Assembly (NCBI GenBank): GCA_001970955.1
Contig: MPUH01000162.1
Span: 28,355 to 92,354 of the forward strand
Direction of reading: 5' to 3'
Length of the DNA stretch: 64,000 bases
DNA from: Stentor coeruleus
Taxonomy: Eukaryota > Ciliophora > Heterotrichea > Heterotrichida > Stentoridae
Shown: positions 54,163-63,707 of the stretch, one piece after another
Layout of the letters: every line of letters begins with the position of its first letter
Numbering within the stretch: the first letter of the stretch is position 1
The notes under the pieces: generated by a model
Database searches by the model: none
Told to the model about the DNA's origin: nothing
Seen by the model: the letters and a program-made list of their open reading frames with translations, nothing else
Translations under genes and position numbers: made by a program

Positions 54163-55680
54163 TTAATTATTTTCCGAATTTTCATCTTCTGAATGCAATT
54201 TTTCCTTATCATCAATTATATGAAAAGCAGCTATATCAGTAGTATCTTCTCCTTCTACAGACCCTTCAGACAAAACCAACTTTGCTTCTTCCTCAATACT
54301 CGAGCAATGAATCTCTCTCACCTCTGAACCTTCTACATTCTCCTTAATATCTTTCTCACTCCCTTTAATATTATTTTCACTCTCTTTAATATCTTTCTCA
54401 TTTTCTTTAATATCCTTCTCATTCTCTTTAATACAACCCCCATCATAATTTTCCTGTATTTTTTTCTCAACAGCATCTTTTCCACTAGCTTCCTCAATTT
54501 TTTCCATATCATTTTTTTCATTATTTTTCTCTTGACTATCTAAACTTTTTATTAACTCTTTTTTCCCCTCCTCTTGATTTTCTACATTTTTTCCAATTAT
54601 TTCCTGTTTTTTCTCATTAGTTTTTCCTTGCAGTACCGCCAAAACATTCTCATTAGACAGAAGCATATGCATTCTTTGTAAAAAAATATCATACTGTGGG
54701 TTACTAACTGCAGCAAAATATTCAATAGCTTGCTGATACAATTGCATAAGACTATTAATAATCTCTATATTCATTTTTTCTTCAAGATTATCCTCATAAA
54801 CCTCAATGGCTTGTAAAATTTCATTAATTTTCATTTTTTTAATAGCTTTTCCATTAACATCATCTTCATTATACACTGAACTTGATCCATTTTTCTTGAC
54901 AATCGCTCCTATTTTCTGCATATTCCGACTAACAAGATCAATAAGTTCACTAGCTTGAGCAATTTTATAATTCTGAACATAAGCTGGAATATTTTCAATT
55001 TTTTTCCATTCAAAAGTTATTCTATCAGGTTCTTGTCTTGATCTTTTAATCATGTTTAAAGATTGTAAAGTTGCCCAACTATCCAAATATCCAATACCAG
55101 GAACTTGACTATTTAAGTCAAATTGTAAAAAAATTGTATGTGTGACAACAATTACACGTTCTTTACCTGTTTTACCTGTTCTTGGGTCGATTTCTAAAGA
55201 ATAATAAGTGCCCATAGCTTCTTTTTTCTCCCAAATATCTAAATGATAAGGGCTGCCAAGGTGAAATTTTCCGAAATCTTTGTTTTGGAGTTCTTTTTGT
55301 AATGGCAAAAGGGTGTTTTTAAAGAAATCAGGAATCATGTTTATTATGTCAGCTGAGGTTATGCTAGGTGTCCATTTTTGCTTGAGGATTTCTCCAAGAA
55401 GGTCTCTTCCGTCAGAAACTGAAGGGAATGAAAATACACTTTCACATAAGAGCCTTGGAGCTTGGAATGGATATTTTCCTTCAAGATAAAGGTCGAATTG
55501 GATTTCCTTGTTGTGTAGAGTATATTTGCTGTAGATTATTCTTATGATAACCCCGAATGGTGTACGTCTTGGCTCAGCTTTAACACCTATTAGGTTTGCT
55601 AATAATTTTAGCTCTTTTTATTTTTTACCTTTATCAAATCTCTTTTGCTGTATATCACTGGAGTATGAATCTGATGCCAT
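54163..55680 (-). CDS. Catalytically empty E2-like (UEV) protein with repeat tail
   Basis: A 500-residue protein in two exons; exon 1 (55629-55680) encodes MASDSYSSDIQQKRFDK and a 15-nt intron follows at 55614-55628 (GTAAAAAATAAAAAG). Residues about 17-125 have the ubiquitin-conjugating fold: RRTPFGVIIRIIYSKYTLHN, YPFQAPRLLCESVFSFPSVS, DGRDLLGEILKQKWTPSITS. The active-site cysteine that would follow DGR is replaced (DLLGEIL), so it is UEV-like and should not form a thioester. Next comes a beta-rich, PH-like stretch and a helical region, then an acidic tail with repeats of IKENEKD. Such proteins act as ubiquitin-pathway partners or membrane adaptors. Confidence 0.78.
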
Positions 55681-56367
55681 GCTTAATTATAAGTTAATTT
55701 TTTTAGGAAATGATGTATAGGGCAATAAATATAAGATTTGTTAAATTTAAAGCTAAAAAGAACCCAAATGATAATTGGAAAATATATAAACTTTTTTAAC
55801 GATAGGTATTAAACAATAGAAAAGCGCTACTCTAAAAATCTATGTCAAGTAAAAAATATTTTCATATAATTGAATTCTCATACTCTATAATTTTTGCAGA
55901 TTGTTAATTTTACTATCTAATCACATCATACCTATCTTAAAAATACCTATAATCGCCAATCTCTATTCTTGCAAAATATTACTTCAATTTGATAATCAAC
56001 TCTCATCTAAACTCTACCCAATAGCACCCAGAAGCTTTAAAATCAAAGCATATCCAAAAACCAAACATATTTTCAACAAAATCCTAAAATCAATCACAAA
56101 AATATCCAGAGTACCAAAAATCCATTTCCAATTAAACTAAATTCATCTTATAATCAAAACACCCAAACCCAATATTGCAAAACCTCAAAACACAAAAAAA
56201 AACTAATTTCAAAGCAACTTATCAAACCTCACTTTTCTTAGCAAGTAACTTGCAAACCTAAAAAAGTTCTTAATGAAAAAAATGCAAAAAAGCTATCCAT
56301 AACAATTAAATCTACTAAAGTAATTAAGCTCTTTATATTTAAAAAAGATTATATTTGTTGTATTAAT
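55681..56367. other. Divergent promoter region
   Basis: From about 55900 to 56300 the plus strand is A/C-rich and G-poor, upstream of the seven-helix gene; a 79-codon frame at 55901-56140 reflects this composition and is not a gene. Confidence 0.55.
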
Positions 56368-57281
56368 ATGGTAGTCTGCCCTGTAGAAGGTACTCTCTGT
56401 AGTTACACAATTTTCTTCGGAATATTTTCAATCATATGCTTACTTTTAGTAGTAAAATCAATATAGGATTGTGAACTCATTATTTTTAACTCAAATCCAC
56501 ACATAGTAGTTTTATTTATAGCCCGAACCTTATGCATAGTCATGATAACTGAATATTTTATAAACGTTGATTCACAAGCATTCTATTTTGTTAAAGAATA
56601 TATACTGTTAATTGGGTTTTGCACAATATCCTATTATTTTACTTTCCAAGCATATAGTCTATTAAAAGATATCGCGATTTTAAGATATGCTATTTTTGGG
56701 TCAATTATTATATCAGGTTTATCACTTATTCTGATATTATTGATTTTCATTATTAGCATTGCTTTAAATTATGATGGGATACCTTGTAATGATATGGTTT
56801 GGGTTGTTATGAGGATTGTTGGATTATTACAAAGTGTGCTTTTTGTATGTGTAGGTTTACTTGTTAGGAAAAAAGTTTCAAAGTTTGAGTTTTTACTTAA
56901 TCAAGAAGAACTTGCTGAGAGGTTTTTTTGTTTGAAGTAAATTTAAATAGGCTGTTTACTAGTGTTGTAGTGATATCGGTTGTATTGAAGTTTTTTGAGA
57001 CGATGATATATTTTATTGTTGATAATGGGAATTGTTTTGCTGTACTGGGGAATCCGTTAATTTATCCTTTGATTATTTATAGTATTGTTGTGTTAGTTTC
57101 TGATTATTCGATTATATTTTCTGGTTTGTTCTTTTTCTTTAAGTATACGAAAGGATCAATGATAGTTAGACAGGTTACGATTAATAGCTCTACTTGCAAT
57201 GAAACTATTGGGGAATATGTGGAGATTGGACAGAGAAATAGTATTGAGAGTGTTAAAGATTATATACTATATTCAAATTAA
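56368..57281 (+). CDS. Seven-helix membrane protein, receptor-like
   Basis: A 294-residue protein in three exons. Exon 1 (56368-56451) is joined through a 15-nt intron (56452-56466, GTAAAATCAATATAG); a second, 14-nt intron is proposed at 56937-56950 (GTAAATTTAAATAG). Spliced, exactly seven hydrophobic segments appear: YTIFFGIFSIICLLLV, VVLFIARTLCIVMI, YILLIGFCTISYYFTFQAY, IFGSIIISGLSLILILLIF, VVMRIVGLLQSVLFVCVGLL, FTSVVVISVVLKFFETMIY and PLIIYSIVVLVSDYSIIF. The tail after the last helix is polar and Ser/Thr-rich. The topology suits a G-protein-coupled-receptor-like protein; no class-specific motif is seen. Confidence 0.7.
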
Positions 57282-57656
57282 ATATCAATAATTTGGCTAT
57301 TAAATTTTTTATAATGGATGGATGAATGTTTGAATTTAGATGATTTTTTATCAAGATACGATAGGATTTGTCTGCATCCTAAAACCATAATTAATAAGCT
57401 ACCAAAAACTACCATATCATCTATATAAAAATGATCTTTCACAAATTACCCTAATAAAATCTCCAGTTTTAAAAAATCCTATTTCACCCCATCACAAACT
57501 TCTCATTTTTTCTCTCCAAATTATATAAAAAAACTCTTAATCCAATATACATTCCTAATTATCTCTATTAATTTTATCCATCATATTAATGTTATCTCTG
57601 CTTCTTTTAATCATTAACATTCCTAATTATCTCTATTAATTTTATCCATCATATTA
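57282..57656. other. Intergenic region
   Basis: G/T-rich to about 57370, then A/C-rich up to the patatin start. It contains most of a 66-nt direct repeat (see 57549-57682). Confidence 0.5.
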
Positions 57657-57682
57657 ATGTTATCTCTGCTTCTTTTAATCAT
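57549..57682. repeat. 66-nt tandem direct repeat across a gene start
   Basis: 57549-57614 and 57617-57682 are identical, two bases apart, so the unit is 68 nt. Each copy has the ATG and first codons of the patatin gene, but the first copy runs into a stop, so the second ATG (57657) is used. No N marks the junction. It could be a true duplication or an unmarked contig overlap. Confidence 0.85.
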
Positions 57683-58586
57683 CGCAGCAAATGGACAAAC
57701 ACCAAAGTGCAGAATTCTCGCTCTAGCAGGAGGTTCTGACCATGGAGCTTACCAAGCTGGAGGTATAATTGGACTCATAAACAGTTTACCTCAAGGTGAA
57801 GCCGAATGGGATGTGATAACCGGTATTGGCATAGGAGCTCTAAACGGTATGATGGTTAGCCAATCATCAAAAGGTTCAGAATCAGTCTTAGCTTCAAACC
57901 TATTAGACTTCTGGAAAACTTTCAATACAGACCTATTCTATAATCATTGGCCAGGATGGCTCGTACAAGGTTTGTTATTTGAATCAGGTCTTTACAACAC
58001 AAAGCCTATGGAAAAATTTATATCCTCAACTCTTAAACAGGATTTCAAAAGAATTTTAGGTGTTGGAGCAACTGATCTTATAACAGGTGGTTATATGTAC
58101 TTTAATTCAACAACATTACCTCTTGACATTATGGCTGTTGGAATTCTAGCTAGTGCTGCTGACCAAGGTGATTTCCCTATTGTCCCTTATAAGAATTATA
58201 AGCTTATATCAGGAGCTATAAAGTATACTGTTGACTTATTAAGAGGAATTACTACTTGTGTTAATATGGGATTTGACCCTGAGGATATTATTGTGGATAC
58301 TGTATTGGCTGCTTGTAAAGCTATAGATAATGAAGATCCTAAGAAGTTTAATGCAGTTCAGAATATTAGAAGATCTTTGGAAATCATGGCTAGTGATGAA
58401 CAGTTAAGTGCTGTAGAAATGGCTAAGTCAACTAATCCTAATGTGAACTTCCGCACAGTGATTTATCCGACGAGAAAGTTTAAGACAAGCTTTAATCCTT
58501 ATGATGTTTCGAAGAGAGAGAGGAAAGAAATGCTAGAAATCGGACAGGAAGATGCTAAGAAGGCTGTTAGCAAAATAGTAGGATAA
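57657..58586 (+). CDS. Patatin-like protein lacking the catalytic dyad
   Basis: A 309-residue protein with a signal peptide (MLSLLLLIIAANGQT). The patatin fold is clear: LALAGGSDHGAYQAGGIIGL is the oxyanion region, GIGIGALNGMMVS the nucleophile elbow, and KNYKLISGAIK the place of the catalytic aspartate. The elbow should be GxSxG, but the serine is glycine here; the DGG/DGA aspartate is serine. Both catalytic residues are therefore missing and phospholipase activity is not expected. Secreted or lumenal, perhaps lipid-binding. Codon use and length are normal, so it looks like a maintained pseudoenzyme. Confidence 0.85.
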   Translation: MLSLLLLIIAANGQTPKCRILALAGGSDHGAYQAGGIIGLINSLPQGEAEWDVITGIGIGALNGMMVSQSSKGSESVLASNLLDFWKTFNTDLFYNHWPGWLVQGLLFESGLYNTKPMEKFISSTLKQDFKRILGVGATDLITGGYMYFNSTTLPLDIMAVGILASAADQGDFPIVPYKNYKLISGAIKYTVDLLRGITTCVNMGFDPEDIIVDTVLAACKAIDNEDPKKFNAVQNIRRSLEIMASDEQLSAVEMAKSTNPNVNFRTVIYPTRKFKTSFNPYDVSKRERKEMLEIGQEDAKKAVSKIVG

Positions 58587-59326
58587 TTAAGACTTAGAGT
58601 TTTGTTAGGATTTTCATTGTTTTGATTTTAGAGATTTTAGGTTTGTGATTAGCTTTGGTTTTGGTTTTAGAGATTTTAGGTTTGTGGTTTTGGTTGATAA
58701 AGTTTTATGTAAAGAAATTATAGGAAAATTTTGTTGATTGATTTTGATTTAGTATATTTTGAGTAAGTAGATAAAAAAAATATAAGGTAAGAATTTTAGG
58801 AAAACTATGAAGGTAGTTTTTATTATTTAGTTTATCATATTAAGTGTTAAACTTAATTTTCAAAATCTACTGAAAAAATAAAATTTAAACTTTTAAAGTA
58901 AAATATTTATAGCCTATAATTTTACCTAAGAGACCACTAATCTAGATTTTTTATTAAAGTTTATATTTACTTTACAATCATAACTTATACTTTACAAAAT
59001 TTAGACATTTTTTAGAAAAAACCAAAGTTTACTAGATTTTTACATTTAAATCATAAGTATTATGAGTATTTTATGATTTAAATTGAAGGGTTTTTAACGT
59101 ATTTAAAAACATACAGAGAGTCTTTTATCATATTTAGCGTTAATTAATCTATTTATTATGACAATTTTATAGTTTTAGTTTTAGAAACTTTGCTAAAAAC
59201 TAATACGAACAGGGGTTGACATATAAAATATTTGTGAAAATCCATTTAATAATTTAACGAAAAAAATATAAGATAACATGGTTAGTTGATAACTACCGTA
59301 CTACCCTTAGTAGAAAATGAGCTTGT
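58587..59326. other. Intergenic region between convergent genes
   Basis: Strongly G/T-rich up to about 58760, including a near-repeat of TTTTAGAGATTTTAGGTTTGTG at 58626 and about 58665, then AT-rich DNA. No gene recognised. Confidence 0.5.
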
Positions 59327-60296
59327 TTAAAATCCATCTGAAATAGAAATAATATTGACTATCCAAGGGTGATTCATAAGATTATTTGCATATGGTCTTT
59401 TTTCTGGCTTGGGTTGGAGCATACTCATAACAAATTCTTTAGCAAGATCTTTTAGTAAAACATGGTCTTTTATTAAGCATTTCATATTCTTACTTAAGAT
59501 TCTGCTTGGTTTTCTTGCTTTAAAAGGATGTTGTCCTGTGATGATTGTATACATCAATACTCCTGCACTGAAAATATCAACTTTTTGATTATATTTGCAC
59601 ATCCTTTAGTAATTATGTTTTTTGTTAGTTGCACCTCCTTAGAATTTCTGGCGCTATATATCCAGGTGAACCACATATTTCATTTTGGTACTCTTCACTT
59701 TCATATGAAAGACCAAAGTCAACAATTTTAAAGTTGTAGTCATTATCGCTTGTCATGATAATGTTTTCAAGCTTTAAGTCTCTATGAACTATGTGCTTTG
59801 AATGCATATAGTCTAAAACATCTAATAAATTTTTTGCAAATCTTGAGCAATCCTCTTCACTCAGTATTTTTTTCTGCAAAATGCGGTTATACAAGTCTTC
59901 ATGAGGTAAATACTCTAAAATTAAATACACATATTCAGAAGTTTCGTAAACATAAAACAATTTAATGATGCTTGGATGCTCTAAATAAAAAAGAACTTTG
60001 ATTTCTTGAATCAAATTGTTTAAAAAGTTTTTATCTTTTCTTAACAATGATTTTTCAACACACTTAGCAGCATATTGTACATGAGTTTCTGTGCTTTCGG
60101 CTAAATAAACTATGCTTGAGCTTCCTCTACCGATTTCTTTTATTAAGATAAAGTCTTCTTCAAAAGTTGTGAGGATATATCGCTTTTTAAGCCATTCAAG
60201 CCAAATATCTGAAGACTCTAGAGTTTCTTTATAAAAATTATCACCTCTCAGACAAATATTATACTCGCACGTACTTTCTATATCTTCATAAATCAT
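59327..60296 (-). CDS. Serine/threonine protein kinase (CAMK-like), with insertion
   Basis: A kinase of about 312 residues. The N-lobe has GRGSSSIVYLAE, the lysine of YAAKCVEKSLL and helix C QEIKVLFYLEH; the C-lobe has HIVHRDLKLENI, KIVDFGLSYES and CGSPGYIAPEIL. Right after APEILRR the frame stops, then resumes with YNQKVDIFSAGVLMYTIITG. Removing 34 nt between two TTGCAC copies (plus strand 59595 and 59629) gives APEILRRCKYNQKVD; a 31-nt GT-AG stretch (59604-59634) also restores the frame. All catalytic residues are present. The sequence is closest to calcium/calmodulin-dependent or related kinases, with no EF-hands, so upstream activation is unknown. Confidence 0.85.
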
Positions 60297-60671
60297 ATTA
60301 TAAGCTTAAGAATGATTTAGCTCTCCAAATATATAATGAAAATAATTTGTGAATGATATTGATTATCTTTTTTGCAATATCCTGATTCTAGTTATTTGAA
60401 TAGGATATAGAACTATGCTTAATTTAATCTAATATTAGGTGTTAGTGTTTATTAACTATCATGAAAAGTTATAAGCATATTATCAACTATTAAATGCAAA
60501 CAATTATATATTTCTAATGAAATATTCCTATAAAATTTCTTCACTTTAAAGTAATATCTGAATTTACTATTTTTTATAGTATATTAGCCTATGATTCTAA
60601 AATCCATTATATCTCTACCATAAATCAGAAATCTCCCATTAAATCAAAAAAACTCCTAATCTAAACAAATC
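60297..60671. other. Intergenic region
   Basis: AT-rich DNA upstream of the kinase and downstream of RPA1. Nothing recognised. Confidence 0.5.
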
Positions 60672-62498
60672 TTAATTAAAACAATTAACAAGATCCGATA
60701 TAATCTCAAGATTCCTCTTCAAACTCTTAGCATAATCTGGACAATTCGCATAACTTAATGTATACTTTGGCCTTTTTCCCTGTGCTGTCTCACTCATTTT
60801 CACTTTAATTGTCCCTTCAATCCTTTTCATAGTCGCTTTTTCTAATATCTCATCAAACATTTCAGAATTATCAATATAAGTATTATGTAAACTTGCTGCT
60901 GAATGTCCTAATATAGCACAAGCTGAATCATCAAAAGCAGTTACCCATAATGCATCTGAAAAATCTTGTAATCTCATAGTCACCATATATTTATATTCAC
61001 ATTCTTCAAAGTTTTCCTGGCAGCTTTCACAGCGATACCAGCTATTCCCATCACGAATTACCTTTTTTTTACATCTAGATGTGTTTTTGCAAGCTGTATA
61101 AAACATTAAACTTGGATCATTTCTAATAAACCCAACACATGCATTTATTAAATAAGCACCTTCTCTATCATTAGCTTCACTTTCATGTTTAATTTCACCT
61201 AAAGACATGTAGTTTTTGCTTGCTAATGGAATACTTGCTCGTATACTGAGGATTTTTGTATTTGTTAAACTTGGATTACGAGCAAGCCAAGCTTTTACTG
61301 ATTTTATTTGTGGCATATCTGGATTGTAAAGTAATTGACTAGAACTACGGTCGGTGTTTAATGTTACTCCATTGAAATTTGACACCCTTAAACTTTTCCC
61401 TATAAAGTATATAGGTAAAGATGGGAGTATAAAAATGTTATTTTCAGCTTCTTCATTCCATAAAGTTAGTTCGATTATCGCATTAGATTGGTCGACGATT
61501 TTTATAACCCGCTTTTTCGTAATTGTATATTTTTAAAAAATAATATAAATTATGATTTGATATGAAGCTACTCTTTTTCATTGGCTTGTTAGTTTTTTTA
61601 GAAACCAAGTCAGAAAGTTCATCTTTTTCATTGGCTTGTTAGTTTTTTTAGAAACCAAGTCAGAAAGTTCACCAACTTCAATTATAGCACCACATATGTC
61701 TACAAGTGAATCTACTTGAGCTGATGGTAAAGTGTCTATGAGAACTGGGGCACATTTTATTGTGGAGATTTCACATTCATCGGAGGTTTGGACTATTTCT
61801 GTCTTCCTATCGACAAATATTGAATATTCATTATCTACAGTCTGGAACTTTTTATTACATATTTTCACTTGACCATTTTTGAAAATATAAACTTTACCTT
61901 CTTGTATAATAGGAAAGAACTTCTCAGCTTCGTCTTTGAAAAAAGTGACAGAGATTTCTTCACTAAAAGTGTCTATAATATTAGCACTAAATAATTTTCC
62001 AGCACCTCTTTCATTTTTCCACTCTTTCATAGCAGATTTTTTAGTCACTCTAGCTTTGATCACAAAGTCCTTAGAACTTGAGGTTAGTGTTTTAACTGAT
62101 GTGAATTCTTGATTTTCTTTATTTGAAATAGGCTTTTGTATTGGCTTTTGGATAGCTTGAGCTTTTGGTTCATATTTTACTGGAGAACCCTGCATGCCTT
62201 TTAAACTAGTTCCAGGCTCAATTTCTTGAAGAGTGATAATCAAAGAGCCATTAAGTTCTGAAATCGAATAGTCTTTGATTTTAATTAGTTGGAATACTTT
62301 TACCATGGTATTAGCAAAGAAATGATGTGAAGGCCCGCCAATGAAAGATTGGTCAAAATACTCAGAATCAGAAATTATAGCCCTATATCGGCCAGAACCT
62401 ACAGTTTTGATGTCTATGACTTGCACTGTGAAGTATGTACCTTCTTTTTTTGGAGCCGATCGCATTGTTGAAATTGCATTCTTAGTGACTACTGACAT
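60672..62498 (-). CDS. RPA1: Replication protein A large subunit, with insertion
   Basis: A single RPA1 gene. Residues 1-95 resemble the N-terminal OB fold (VQVIDIKTVGSGRYRAIISD). DBD-A follows (IKARVTKKSAMKEWKNERGA), then DBD-B (DICGAIIEVGELSDLV ... KIVDQSNAIIELTLWNEEAE). DBD-C carries the four-cysteine zinc ribbon (YTACKNTSRCKKKV, YRCESC). RPA1 binds single-stranded DNA in replication and repair. In DBD-B the frame is split by 111 nt (61512-61622): a 61-nt AT-rich insert plus one copy of a 50-nt tandem duplication. Removing them joins NKPMKK directly to RVIKIVDQSN, giving 571 residues with all domains. It may be assembly error or an unexcised element. Confidence 0.92.
61512..61572. mobile_element. 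61-nt AT-rich insert in RPA1, IES-like candidate
   Basis: This insert interrupts a conserved codon run in DBD-B. It starts with CTTTTTC, and the same 7 nt follow it at 61573, so it has a pointer-like direct repeat, leaving one copy after precise removal. It is AT-rich and not protein-like. An intron is unlikely because GT-AG ends do not give the right phase. Confidence 0.35.
61572..61671. repeat. Perfect 50-nt tandem duplication in RPA1
   Basis: 61572-61621 and 61622-61671 are identical and adjacent. The unit is not a multiple of three, so both copies cannot be translated in one frame. Probably a contig overlap joined without an N, or a real duplication tied to the adjacent insert. Confidence 0.9.
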
Positions 62499-63707
62499 TT
62501 ATTTTTGATTGCGCGGAATTTTGGATATGGATATTTAGGTAATTCATTTTGCATTCTATATTTAGGCAGAGAGAATTTTTTACTTTATACCAGTTTTTTT
62601 ATATTAAATTAAAGTTTTCTGAATATTTTTTGAGTGGGTTTTTAAATCTTTATTAAAGTAATTTTTTGTGTTTCTTTAGTTTAAAGGTGAATTTAGAGTT
62701 AGAAAATACTTTTAGAACACTTTTAATATTTAATAAGTATTGTTAGAAAATATGTAAAATAAACATAAATTATACTTTAATTACTAGATAATTTTATTGG
62801 TTTCTTTAAATAATAATCTAAAAAATTGTGAGTTTTTTTGGCATTATAAAAGAAGTTAGGAATTGATGATTGCATAGATTACTGATTTTCTATATAAATA
62901 AATTATTATTATTCATGAAATATAAAGGTCCTAATTATTTTTAGCTTGCTCCTGATTATTATTGGAATCTCTAAGATAAAATCTTAATATATATTTTTGA
63001 ATTGGGAGATATTTAAAATAGGTACTAGACTATAATATAAATTGAGTTTTTAATGCTTAGATTATATAAAATAGGAAAATCAACTTCAAGTTAATGTAAT
63101 TTATCTAAATTCTTTAGAAGTTATTCTTGGCAGTAAAAAAAAATTATAAAAAATAAAGAGAATTACAAAGGAAGATCGGCAAGTTCATAAAAAATAAATT
63201 GAATAAATCGAAAACATTAGAATATATTTAGGGTTAAAATTTTAAAAATATAACTTTTATTTACTAACCTTGGCTTTACAGCATAGATTTAAATCAATTA
63301 AAATATATCCTAAGCAAAAATTTGTAATAAAAATTATAAGTGTATATTTGAGATTTGATCATTAATAAGTTTAATTTATCATATTATACAATTGTAATTC
63401 GACTACATCTTCACTATTTTTTTTTACAACAATTTTATTATAGGCATTTCCAAAACTAAAATTTATAGCTTTATTGTTAAAATTTTAACTCATAAGCCTT
63501 TTCTTGCTACAAAAAAAAAAATATACGAAACATCATAATACTCTTTATTAACAAATATACATCAATAAATTTACTTTCATCATACACATATCGAGATATC
63601 TTTATATACATCTTTGAAAATCATTGAAATCATTACTACAGCATCATATTAAGAAAAAACTATTATGATTCAAAATAACTAATTTGTCTGATTTCTTTAA
63701 TAATTGT
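62499..63707. other. AT-rich intergenic region
   Basis: About 1.2 kb. G/T-rich on the plus strand near 62,499-62,700, the promoter side of RPA1; the rest is AT-rich with frequent stops. No gene recognised. Confidence 0.55.

Noticed and set aside
55901-56140. 79-codon plus-strand frame
   Set aside because: Same A/C-rich promoter composition; peptide has no protein-like pattern.
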